DNA from: Methanobacteriota archaeon
GTDB taxonomy: Archaea > Thermoplasmatota > Thermoplasmata > RBG-16-68-12
Reading direction: 5' to 3'
Assembly: GCA_005879045.1 (NCBI GenBank)
Contig: VBLV01000055.1
Coordinates: 1-9,468, forward strand
DNA length: 9,468 nucleotides
Below the pieces are notes generated by a model. The model saw only the letters and a program-made list of their open reading frames with translations, had not been told where the DNA came from and made no database searches. Positions 1 to 5,478 of the stretch are shown in pieces. The position numbers and the translations under genes are program-made. Numbering within the stretch: position 1 is the stretch's first letter; each line of letters opens with the position of its first letter.

Positions 1-767
1 ACCTTCTTCCCGATTTTCTTTCCGAACGGGGAGAGGCCCGCCATCACCGTCCAGGCGCCGAGGCGTCCGCCCGTCTGGTCCATCAAGGACCCGAAGATCA
101 GCGGGTCGAACACGACCGTGTATCGGCCGGCCTTACCCGGCTTCGGCGACCGCGCGAGGGCGGCGATGCGGCCCGCCTTCCGACCGGCCTTCTCGGGATT
201 GAACTGGGAGAACTTCGTCGCGCAGGCGATCCCGTGGCCGCTCGACTCGAGGGACACGAGCGCCCGGATGGACAGGTAGAGGCTCGCCCGATGGTCGTGG
301 GCCTCGACGCCGTTCGACGTGGCGAGGAAGTGCTCGTCCTCGTACTTCCAAAAGGACCCCGCGCATTCCTTCGCGCCCTGGTCCGTCGCGCCACCAATCG
401 CCGCCTCGACGTACTTGCCCCCCTCGTCCAAGGAGAGGACCTTCGGATCCGGCCGCACGCGCGCGTACCGGAACGGTCCCTTCGCGATTCCGGCATAGTC
501 GGGATTCTTCTGGGAACTCTTCGCGATCTTCACGAGGCGTTCGACGGCCGCATCCAGCTGAGTCAGGTCCTTGATGTCGCTCGCGAGCACCCGCTTGTCG
601 TAGACGAAGAAGACGGACGCCGTCGCCTCGCGCCACCGGTTGCCGATGACGGCTTCGTTCTGCGCGAACCGAATCTGGTACGAGCGGTTCGTGATGACAT
701 CCGCGATTGCATCCTGACAGCCGAGGCCGATTGCCTTCTTGACGATCCGGGAGGATACATCTTCCAT
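1..767 (-). CDS. tldE: TldE/PmbA-family protein, non-catalytic partner of TldD (3' end missing)
   Basis: This is the partial partner subunit of the TldD/TldE metalloprotease; the reading frame is open from ATG at 767 to the window edge (255 codons seen). Full-length TldE/PmbA proteins are around 430-450 residues, so roughly 40% is missing. The family signature is visible. There is a residue stretch NGVEAHDHRASLYLSIRAL in the middle, then FSQFNPEKAGRKAG, and then the PGKAGRYTVVFDPLIFGSLM segment that precedes the C-terminal domain. No HExxxH zinc motif occurs in the part seen, as expected for TldE, while the adjacent TldD carries it. The gene starts 4 nt after the tldD stop and has a strong Shine-Dalgarno overlapping that stop, so the pair should be translated coordinately. 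In the family the heterodimer degrades unfolded peptides in the cytoplasm; archaeal substrates are not established. The paralogous alternative, a second TldD, is disfavoured by position and sequence. Confidence 0.9.
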   Translation of the reverse strand, partial: MEDVSSRIVKKAIGLGCQDAIADVITNRSYQIRFAQNEAVIGNRWREATASVFFVYDKRVLASDIKDLTQLDAAVERLVKIAKSSQKNPDYAGIAKGPFRYARVRPDPKVLSLDEGGKYVEAAIGGATDQGAKECAGSFWKYEDEHFLATSNGVEAHDHRASLYLSIRALVSLESSGHGIACATKFSQFNPEKAGRKAGRIAALARSPKPGKAGRYTVVFDPLIFGSLMDQTGGRLGAWTVMAGLSPFGKKIGKK

Positions 768-770
768 CGG

Positions 771-779
771 ATCACCTCA
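771..779 (-). promoter_or_regulatory. Strong Shine-Dalgarno for tldE, overlapping the tldD stop
   Basis: The minus strand reads TGAGGTGAT followed by CCG and the tldE ATG. GAGGTGAT is an almost full complement of the archaeal 16S rRNA 3' tail, at short spacing. It contains the TGA stop of tldD, so terminating and initiating ribosomes meet at the same site. It fixes the tldE start at 767. Confidence 0.8.
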
Positions 780-2187
780 GGTACACGTTCCGGAGTCGGA
801 TCGTAGGCCCGCCGAGGCTTGCGTCGAGCGCCTGGCCCGGGTCGGATTTGCCGCAGAAGCCCGCCTCGAAGTCGAGGTCCTTCCCGACCGCGTCGACGGC
901 GGACCAGAACGCGGGCGTCGTGAGCTCGATGATCGTGTTCCGAACGGGGTGCTTGACTTCGCCGTTCTCGACGAGGTACGCCTCGCGGCCCGCATACTTC
1001 GCGTTGTAGCGTTTGTCGTCGATGTTCCACTCCATGAAGCTCTTCATGTAGACGCCGAACTTGACGTCCTCTAGGAGCTCTTCGACCGTATGGTCTTTCG
1101 GCTCCACGAACGTGTTCGCCATCCGCACGATCGCCTCGACGTTGTAGTTCACCGCCCGAGCCGCGCCGTTGCTGCGGGTGTGCATGGCCGCCGCGGTCTC
1201 GCGGTTCTGCAGGAACTCCGTGACGCGGCCCTCCTTGTAGAGGTAGCGGCGGCGCGCCTTCACCCCTTCGTCGTCCGTGCGGTAGTAGGCGATCGCGTGC
1301 TCCACCGTCGGATCGTCGACGACGTTCACGACGTCGGAACCGACCCGCATGCCGAGGCCGTCCGGCGGAATGAACGACTTTCCCGCTTGGCTCGCTTCCC
1401 GACCGAGGACGCGGTCCGCCTCGGTGGGGTGGCCGCACGATTCGTGGGAGGCGATGCCCGCCACTTGCGGTCCGGCGACCAGATCCATCTTGCCCTCCGG
1501 GGACTTCTTGCCTTCCGCGAGGGAGCGTTGCATTGATTTTGCTTCGTCGATGACCCGCTTCCCGAGGTCCCATTCCCCGATTCCCTCCCAGCCTCCGGAC
1601 CATCCGTAGTTCCGGTACGTCTGTTCGACCTGGCCGTCTTGGGCGACGGTGAGGAAATAGAAGACCCGGAGACGCGGACTGTATGATTGGATCTTGGAGC
1701 CTTCCGAGTTCGCGAAATATTTCACGATGCGGTTGTCGCTGAACTGGAAGTACCGGGCGGGAATCTTGAGTCCGAGCGCCATGAGGTCGTGGTCCACCGA
1801 TTGGATTTCGGCGATCTTCTCCTCCACGGAGACGTCCGCGAGCTTCCTCTGCTCCGGAATGGACCAGTTCATCTCGATCGCGTCTTCGTGCGCGAAGGTG
1901 ATCTTCGTCTTGCGCCGCGAGGCCTTGGCGACCTTGATCGCATCGTCGACGATCGCCCGGACGTCGGACTTCGTCCGCATGTTCGTGGCCGCGAAACCGA
2001 GCGCGCCGTTCACGAGCACGCGCACGCCGACGCCGCGGTCCTGGCCGACGTAGAGTGCGTCGAGGACCCCGTTCTTCAGGATGAAGTTCTCCTGCTCCTG
2101 GTGCTCGTACCGCGCCTCCGCGTACGAGACTCCTTTCTTTGTCGCATAGTCGAGTGCAAAATTCGCGAGATCCGTTTCTTCGTCCAT
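772..2187 (-). CDS. tldD: TldD-family zinc metalloprotease (peptidase U62)
   Basis: This is the catalytic subunit of the TldD/TldE protease, 471 aa, about the usual family length. The N-terminal domain (about 1-220) includes the family stretch NGVLDALYVGQDRGVGVRVL (residues 39-58). The zinc motif HESCGH lies at 248-253 (H248, E249, H253) and is followed by PTEADRVLGREASQAGKSF. A C-terminal Cys445 in FCGKSDPGQ matches the family's third zinc ligand. All catalytic residues known for the family are therefore present. No signal peptide or membrane segment is seen, so it is cytosolic. The start MDEETDLANFALDYATKKG at 2187 matches the usual start of archaeal homologues. It is the first gene of a two-gene operon with tldE and is divergent from SRP19. 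A possible TATA-like element (GATATC area, 2233-2240) lies upstream, but no clear Shine-Dalgarno is seen. The physiological substrate in archaea is unknown; E. coli TldD/E acts on unfolded peptides such as microcin B17 precursor and CcdA. Confidence 0.95.
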   Translation of the reverse strand: MDEETDLANFALDYATKKGVSYAEARYEHQEQENFILKNGVLDALYVGQDRGVGVRVLVNGALGFAATNMRTKSDVRAIVDDAIKVAKASRRKTKITFAHEDAIEMNWSIPEQRKLADVSVEEKIAEIQSVDHDLMALGLKIPARYFQFSDNRIVKYFANSEGSKIQSYSPRLRVFYFLTVAQDGQVEQTYRNYGWSGGWEGIGEWDLGKRVIDEAKSMQRSLAEGKKSPEGKMDLVAGPQVAGIASHESCGHPTEADRVLGREASQAGKSFIPPDGLGMRVGSDVVNVVDDPTVEHAIAYYRTDDEGVKARRRYLYKEGRVTEFLQNRETAAAMHTRSNGAARAVNYNVEAIVRMANTFVEPKDHTVEELLEDVKFGVYMKSFMEWNIDDKRYNAKYAGREAYLVENGEVKHPVRNTIIELTTPAFWSAVDAVGKDLDFEAGFCGKSDPGQALDASLGGPTIRLRNVYLR

Positions 2188-2261
2188 GACGATCCGCCCC
2201 GAAAGCGGTCCCCTGAGCGCGGCGTCCAGAATGAAGATATCGAATCGCGCGGAGACCGCCC

Positions 2262-2273
2262 CAAATCCTTATG
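2262..2273 (+). promoter_or_regulatory. TATA-like promoter of SRP19
   Basis: The sequence CAAATCCTTATG is the most AT-rich spot in an otherwise very GC-rich 112-bp divergent gap. Its centre lies about 30 nt before the SRP19 ATG at 2300. In archaea transcription begins about 25-27 nt after the TATA centre, which would put the RNA start a few bases before the ATG. No Shine-Dalgarno precedes that ATG, which fits a leaderless mRNA. This is a pattern reading only. Confidence 0.45.
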
Positions 2274-2299
2274 GCGGCGCGGGGATTCGGGCCCGGTCC

Positions 2300-2584
2300 A
2301 TGCCGAAGGGAGACCGCCCGATCGTCCTCTACCCCGCATACTTCGACCTGGGCCGGACGAGGGACCAGGGCCGGCGCGTCGCGAAACGGTGGGCCGTCGA
2401 ATCCCCCACCGCGCAAGAGGTCACCGCCGCGGCGAAGGCCCTCGGCCTGCAACCGGAGCTCGAGGAAGGAAAGGCGTTTCCGTCAACCCCGTGGCGGAAG
2501 GAGGGGCGCGTCCTCGTGCGTGCAGACTATTACAAGACCTCGATCGTCCAAAAAGTGGCGAAGCGGATCAAAGAGTCCCGGTAG
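2300..2584 (+). CDS. srp19: Signal recognition particle 19 kDa subunit (SRP19)
   Basis: This 94-aa protein binds the 7S RNA of the archaeal signal recognition particle and prepares it for SRP54, which targets nascent membrane and secreted proteins to the Sec translocon. The family motif lies at the N-terminus: VLYPAYFDLGRTRDQGRRVAK has the Y-P-x-Y-x-D and R-x-x-G-R-R-V residues that contact RNA. It is followed by WAVESPTAQEVTAAAKALGL and a C-terminal VRADYYKTSIVQKVAKRI segment that fits the last strand and helix of the fold. The length is typical for archaeal SRP19. The frame is open further upstream to 2186, but those codons read through the promoter area and have no family similarity, so ATG 2300 is chosen. 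The gene is monocistronic in appearance. It faces DUF211 tail to tail with a 6-nt gap and no visible T-rich terminator between them. Confidence 0.93.
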   Translation: MPKGDRPIVLYPAYFDLGRTRDQGRRVAKRWAVESPTAQEVTAAAKALGLQPELEEGKAFPSTPWRKEGRVLVRADYYKTSIVQKVAKRIKESR

Positions 2585-2590
2585 CCGCGA

Positions 2591-2884
2591 TCAACGATGG
2601 TCTTGGCCGGTCCGGACGTCCTCCACCGCGCGCTTGCCGGAGGCGACGAGATCGACGGAATGGATGACCGCGCCGAGCTCCCGCAGCGCGTCCTCCACGC
2701 TCGGATAGTTGATCGACCGCCCCTCGATCGTGACCTTGACGCTTTCCGTCTCCTGGTCGACTTCGTCCAGAGTGCACGTGACCCCGTCGACGCCTTTGAG
2801 GCTCGACAACCGCACTGACATATCGACCAGGGACGGCTTGTGAGGCTTCAGCACGTCCAGCACGATCCGCTTGATGTCGGTCAA
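2591..2884 (-). CDS. DUF211 family protein
   Basis: This small archaeal protein of 97 aa belongs to the DUF211 family, a ferredoxin-like alpha/beta fold of unknown cellular role. The family N-terminus is plain: an opening IKRIVLDVLKPHKPS, then a strand around GVDGVTCTLDEVDQETESVKV (32-52), then IEGRSINYPSVEDALRELGAVIHSVDLVASGKR (53-85), including the conserved IHSVDxVxxG. The C-terminal tail from about 86 is polar and variable. The start is TTG at 2884. No in-frame ATG gives the full conserved N-terminus, and a GGAGG sits 9 nt upstream, which settles the choice. It is convergent with SRP19. Some members of the family have been crystallised as oligomers, but I infer no function here. The alternative of a longer ORF in another frame across 2568-2999 is rejected because it lacks family similarity. 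Confidence 0.9.
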   Translation of the reverse strand: MTDIKRIVLDVLKPHKPSLVDMSVRLSSLKGVDGVTCTLDEVDQETESVKVTIEGRSINYPSVEDALRELGAVIHSVDLVASGKRAVEDVRTGQDHR

Positions 2885-2893
2885 CGGCCGGTC

Positions 2894-2898
2894 CCTCC
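2894..2898 (-). promoter_or_regulatory. Shine-Dalgarno GGAGG deciding the TTG start of the DUF211 gene
   Basis: The minus strand carries GGAGG, then 9 nt, then TTG at 2884. Together with the conserved protein N-terminus that begins directly after the TTG, it supports a non-ATG start. It implies a mRNA leader of about 20 nt, unlike the leaderless neighbours. Confidence 0.6.
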
Positions 2899-2923
2899 GA
2901 GGGACGGCATCGATGGGGACGTT

Positions 2924-2934
2924 CGATAATAAAC
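2924..2934 (-). promoter_or_regulatory. TATA-like promoter of the DUF211 gene
   Basis: The minus strand reads GTTTATTATCG, the best TATA match in the window. A start site about 25 nt downstream would fall near 2905 and give a leader containing the GGAGG site. The element is nearly symmetric (ATAATAAAC on the plus strand), so it could also fire to the right into the 2940-3059 gap. Confidence 0.5.
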
Positions 2935-3059
2935 GTAACTGTGCTAGCCCGAACCTTCATGGATAAGCATCGTCGCGCAAAACTCGGACTTGGCGCCATT
3001 CCAAAACGAAGGCGTTTCCGCTGGCCTCGAGATTGTGTGTTGTTCCTGATTTCCGGAGA

Positions 3060-3299
3060 CTATAGGCCGGCCTCGTCGAAGACGCCGGAGAAACTGATTC
3101 CTACTCCGATCAGGCCCACGATGAAGCCAACGAACGTGGCCCCTCCGCCGAGCTGGGTCAGGATGAGCCCGAGGATCCCAACCGAAACGCCGGACACTGC
3201 CACCGCTGTTCCGCGCCCCACAACATCGCCGAGAAGTCTATACGAGCTTGGCAAACAAGAACCTGTGCGAGCTAAGAGGGCCTCGACACGATCCACCAT
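3060..3299 (-). CDS. Small predicted two-helix membrane protein, function unknown
   Basis: I do not recognise this gene. From ATG 3299 it encodes 79 aa. A polar amphipathic N-terminus (MVDRVEALLARTGSCLPSSY) is followed by two hydrophobic segments rich in Gly and small residues at about 31-50 (TAVAVSGVSVGILGLILTQL) and 54-72 (ATFVGFIVGLIGVGISFSG), joined by a tight GGG turn, with an acidic end (FDEAGL). GxxxG spacing suggests helix-helix packing. An alternative start at ATG 3377 overlaps the MetAP stop as ATGA and adds 26 residues with a basic, Cys-containing stretch; that would be translational coupling. An A-rich element (AAAAA at 3325-3329) lies 28 nt before ATG 3299, matching the spacing of other promoters here, so I prefer the shorter form. 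Codon use (TTA, AGA, ACA, TCT, TGT, TTG) is less GC-biased than in the neighbours. Complementary-strand frames here are Thr/Pro-rich shadows. Confidence 0.55.
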   Translation of the reverse strand: MVDRVEALLARTGSCLPSSYRLLGDVVGRGTAVAVSGVSVGILGLILTQLGGGATFVGFIVGLIGVGISFSGVFDEAGL

Positions 3300-3373
3300 C
3301 GTCTGTTGGCACGCGCCCGCGGGCTTTTTGCGCACCGTAGGGACAAGGCAGCCGCGTTTCCGTGTCGCAATGT

Positions 3374-4261
3374 TCATCCAGTGGTGACTTCCGCGCCGGC
3401 GGGTCCCACAATCATCGTGTGCTCGGTCTGGGACACGATCCCGCCGCCCAGGTCGAGAAGCGCCGGATACGTCATCACGGTCCCGGTCCGGACGAGCGCG
3501 TTCAGGAGGGCCGGCGCCCGTGGCTCGAGCCGATGGGCCCACCGCTCCGCGAATGGTAGCGTCTTGAATTCGTCCGCAATGAGCCGGAGGAACTCGTCCG
3601 CCTCGGCCTGCTTCTGGGGCTTCACCTTCAACACCCGATAGATGTTCCCAGTCCGGCGACCGTCGACTTGGCCGGCGCCCGACGAGGCGAACGGCTCGAT
3701 CGCCACGACCTCGCCCGCCTCGAGGAAATCGTGGCCATGGGCGATGTTGGGGACGCTCTTGCCCGCGTGGAGCAGATACCGCTCGATCGTGTGGCCCGTC
3801 AGATTGCGAACCGGGCGATAGCCGTGCGCTTCGATCGCCCGCTGGATCCCCTCCCCGATCGCGCGCGTCGAGACGCCGGCGTGGACCGCTTCGATCGCGG
3901 TTTGGAGCGCGAGTTCCGAAGCACGAACGAGTTCCGTCCAGTTCCGCGTGCCGACCTCCACGGTAACGGCGGTGTCCGCGATCCAGCCGTCCAGCTGGGC
4001 TCCCAGGTCAAGTTTGACCACGTTCCCGTGGCGGAACCTCAGGGTGTCGTCGTGCGTCGGCGAATAGTGGGCGGCGACATGGTCGATCGAGATGCACGTC
4101 GGGAAAGCAGGCTTCGCACCCCTCTTCCGCATGAGGTCTTCGACTTCCTCCGCGACGTCGAGCAACAACGCGCCTTCCTTGATCAGCGGGACCGCACGTT
4201 CCCGCGCCTCCCGCGAAATCCGACCTGCACGCAACAGTGACTCGCGCACGTCAGCGTCCAT
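3374..4261 (-). CDS. map: Methionine aminopeptidase, type II (archaeal MetAP)
   Basis: This 295-aa dinuclear metalloenzyme removes the initiator methionine from nascent proteins in the cytosol. The pita-bread fold ligands are all visible: D85 and D96 in KLDLGAQLDGWIADTAVTV, H157 in LTGHTIERY, E189 in VAIEPFA and E280 in SQTEHTMIV. H65 in VAAHYSP corresponds to the substrate-binding histidine. The spacing matches the archaeal type II enzyme closely, with the insert after H157 that separates type II from type I and no N-terminal zinc-finger or charged extension. The start at ATG 4261 gives MDADVRESLLRAGRISREAR, the usual archaeal beginning. The frame stays open to 4522, but that extension is a shadow of the upstream gene. 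It lies 4 nt after the YrdC-like gene, so the two are almost certainly co-transcribed. Its 3' end meets the small membrane protein gene. Confidence 0.95.
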   Translation of the reverse strand: MDADVRESLLRAGRISREARERAVPLIKEGALLLDVAEEVEDLMRKRGAKPAFPTCISIDHVAAHYSPTHDDTLRFRHGNVVKLDLGAQLDGWIADTAVTVEVGTRNWTELVRASELALQTAIEAVHAGVSTRAIGEGIQRAIEAHGYRPVRNLTGHTIERYLLHAGKSVPNIAHGHDFLEAGEVVAIEPFASSGAGQVDGRRTGNIYRVLKVKPQKQAEADEFLRLIADEFKTLPFAERWAHRLEPRAPALLNALVRTGTVMTYPALLDLGGGIVSQTEHTMIVGPAGAEVTTG

Positions 4262-4265
4262 GCGT

Positions 4266-4886
4266 CTACGCCCCCGGACGAATCGGACCTTGGCGAAGGA
4301 TCTTGGCCCGGGGGCCGGAGAGGTCCACGACCGTCGATTCTCCGCCGAGTAGAGTCGGGCCCCCATCGACGTAGAGATCGACCCGGTCTCCGAGTTGCTC
4401 CCGCGCGTCTTCGCAGGTGCTCGGCGCCGGCTGACCGTGTCGGTTCGCACTCGTCGAAGTGACCGGACCGAACGCCTTTGCGAGGAGGCGGGAGATCGGA
4501 TGGGCTGGCACGCGGAGGGCAATCAGGCCATCCTTCGACACAATCGCCTGCGGCGCCTCGGATGTCGCACTCAAGACGACCGTATACGGTCCTGGGAGGT
4601 TCTTCGCGCAGAATGCCTCTGCGATCGCGGTTCGCTGCCCGAAGCGAAAGACGTCCCCGACATCGGCGACCGAAATCGAGACGGGCAGGTCGCGGGGTCG
4701 TGACTTCGCCGCGTACAGCTTGTCGACTGCCCCAGCCTGGAACGGATCCGCCGCGAGCCCGTACACGGTGTCCGTCGGATGGACCACGAGGCCGCCGGCA
4801 CCGAGGATGTCGCGGATCCGGGCGAGCGCCGCCGGGTCCAAGAGATACTTCGTACCCAGGGACAGCGCGACGACCGTCTCGACCAC
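4266..4886 (-). CDS. YrdC/Sua5-family threonylcarbamoyl-AMP synthase
   Basis: This enzyme makes threonylcarbamoyl-AMP from threonine, bicarbonate and ATP, the first step of the t6A37 modification of ANN-decoding tRNAs; the KEOPS complex then transfers the group. The YrdC domain fills the 206-aa protein. PTDTVYGLAADP is at 37-48, the K-x-R motif KSRPRDLP at 61-68, LPGPYTVVL at 97-105, ALRVPAHP at 123-130, the TSTSANRHGQPAP nucleotide loop at 143-155 and GGESTVVDLSG at 181-191. It lacks the C-terminal Sua5 domain, so it is a single-domain YrdC/TsaC-like (or YciO-like) form. The start is inferred as GTG 4886 because no ATG lies before the conserved region within the available gap after the Nudix stop, and a TATA-like element sits 28 nt upstream. 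The stop is 4 nt before MetAP. YciO paralogues have weaker or unclear activity, so the exact subgroup is uncertain. Confidence 0.88.
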   Translation of the reverse strand: MVETVVALSLGTKYLLDPAALARIRDILGAGGLVVHPTDTVYGLAADPFQAGAVDKLYAAKSRPRDLPVSISVADVGDVFRFGQRTAIAEAFCAKNLPGPYTVVLSATSEAPQAIVSKDGLIALRVPAHPISRLLAKAFGPVTSTSANRHGQPAPSTCEDAREQLGDRVDLYVDGGPTLLGGESTVVDLSGPRAKILRQGPIRPGA

Positions 4887-4908
4887 GGCGCTGCAGAACG
4901 ACGGGTCG

Positions 4909-4920
4909 CCTAAAGGTTTT
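4909..4920 (-). promoter_or_regulatory. TATA-like promoter of the YrdC gene (leaderless geometry)
   Basis: The minus strand reads AAAACCTTTAGG, located between the Nudix stop (4925-4927) and the GTG start at 4886. The centre is about 28 nt from the GTG, which would place the transcript start at or within a few bases of the start codon. No Shine-Dalgarno precedes the GTG. The element suggests the YrdC-MetAP unit can be transcribed independently of the Nudix gene. Confidence 0.5.
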
Positions 4921-4924
4921 CTGG

Positions 4925-5410
4925 CTAAACGTACAAGAGGTACGCGAGAGGGTGCGTCGGGTCCGCGGTCGGCGTGTATGGGTCCAACCGCAAGCCTGCG
5001 GTTCGGGCGAGCTTCGGGATAATCGCTCGCGTGAACGGTGCCGATGACTCGGACGTCGTGAGTTCGCCGAGAGGACGGAACGCCGCCTCGCTCACCTCGA
5101 CGCGATCCGGTCGCGGCTCGCCGCTCACGTAGGTCATCGAGAAAATGAGGAACGTGTCGTTCGCCGTCTCGGTCACCCGGTTGCGGACGCCGAGGATCGG
5201 TCCCGCGCGGCCAGCGATGCCCGTCTCCTCCGTCACCTCCCGCTCGATCGTCTGGACGACCGACTCGCGGGGCTCGACGTATCCGGAGGGGATCGTCCAC
5301 AGGCCTTTCGACGGGCCGTACGTCTTGCGGACCACGAGGAGTTCTCCATCGCGGACGAGGAACGCGCCCGCACCGACGGTAATCGGAAGGGTCGCGACGT
5401 TCAGGGCCAT
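4925..5410 (-). CDS. Nudix hydrolase
   Basis: This 161-aa protein has a complete Nudix box (GX5EX7REUXEEXGU): G43, E49, R57-E58, E61-E62, G64 and I65 in GYVEPRESVVQTIEREVTEE and the following TGI. Family members hydrolyse nucleoside diphosphates linked to another moiety using Mg2+ bound by the box glutamates. The N-terminal strand TVGAGAFLVRDGELLVVRKTYGP and the GLWTIPSG motif ahead of the box are typical of the core fold. The C-terminal part (about 100-161) resembles no substrate-specific motif I can name, so the substrate (ADP-ribose, NADH, dNTP or other) is left open. I chose ATG 5410. The frame extends to an ATG at 5467, but that stretch covers the AT-rich element shared with the divergent S9 gene and has no Nudix similarity. 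It is followed after 38 nt by the YrdC gene. Confidence 0.9.
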   Translation of the reverse strand: MALNVATLPITVGAGAFLVRDGELLVVRKTYGPSKGLWTIPSGYVEPRESVVQTIEREVTEETGIAGRAGPILGVRNRVTETANDTFLIFSMTYVSGEPRPDRVEVSEAAFRPLGELTTSESSAPFTRAIIPKLARTAGLRLDPYTPTADPTHPLAYLLYV

Positions 5411-5439
5411 GGCACCCGCCAGGTCTCCAAACGAGATGG

Positions 5440-5447
5440 CTTTATCC
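5440..5447. promoter_or_regulatory. Shared bidirectional TATA-like element between Nudix and S9 peptidase genes
   Basis: CTTTATCC on the plus strand and GGATAAAG on the minus strand form the only AT-rich tract in the 68-bp divergent gap. It sits at the midpoint: about 34 nt to the Nudix ATG (5410) and 35 nt to the S9 ATG (5479). Predicted transcript starts about 26 nt either way leave leaders of under about 10 nt on both sides. Confidence 0.5.
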
Positions 5448-5478
5448 CAGGTCTCGTTCCTCGGCACATCGGTGGGCC

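Larger units (their letters stand above)
2885..3059. other. 175-bp intergenic gap, AT-richer than its surroundings
   Basis: This gap lies between the divergently oriented start of DUF211 and the 3' end of the small membrane protein gene. It holds the DUF211 promoter and Shine-Dalgarno. The rest (2940-3059) has noticeably lower GC than the coding DNA around it. I see a short hairpin (AAACG-AAGG-CGTTT near 3003-3016) and a TGGCGCCA palindrome near 2991-2998. I find no tRNA cloverleaf, box C/D pair, repeat array or convincing terminator. A plus-strand frame from ATG 2959 begins with a basic stretch (MDKHRRAKLGLG) but then runs antisense through the next gene. Confidence 0.5.

Noticed and set aside
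2186..2299. Upstream extension of SRP19 by 38 codons
   Set aside because: It covers the promoter-like element and has no SRP19 similarity; the conserved motif starts right after ATG 2300.
563..2452. 629-codon minus-strand open frame
   Set aside because: It overlaps TldD and the start of TldE in another frame, is Arg/Gly/Pro-rich and has no family similarity; a GC-rich shadow.
1687..2667. 326-codon plus-strand frame antisense to TldD and over SRP19
   Set aside because: Low-complexity Arg/Val/Asp composition typical of the antisense of GC-rich coding DNA; the real genes have clear families.
2885..3059. tRNA or box C/D sRNA in the intergenic gap
   Set aside because: No acceptor/T-arm pattern and no box C plus box D pair were found on either strand.
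2959..3387. Plus-strand frame starting MDKHRRAKLGLG
   Set aside because: After a short basic start it runs antisense through the membrane protein gene as Thr/Pro-rich sequence; no known family. Kept only as a possible transcript in findings.
4262..4522. 87-residue N-terminal extension of MetAP
   Set aside because: It is the out-of-frame shadow of the YrdC gene and lacks any aminopeptidase feature.
4887..5300. Upstream extension of the YrdC gene
   Set aside because: It overlaps the Nudix gene in another frame; the YrdC domain needs only the part after GTG 4886.
5411..5467. 19-residue N-terminal extension of the Nudix protein
   Set aside because: It crosses the shared promoter element and adds no conserved residue.
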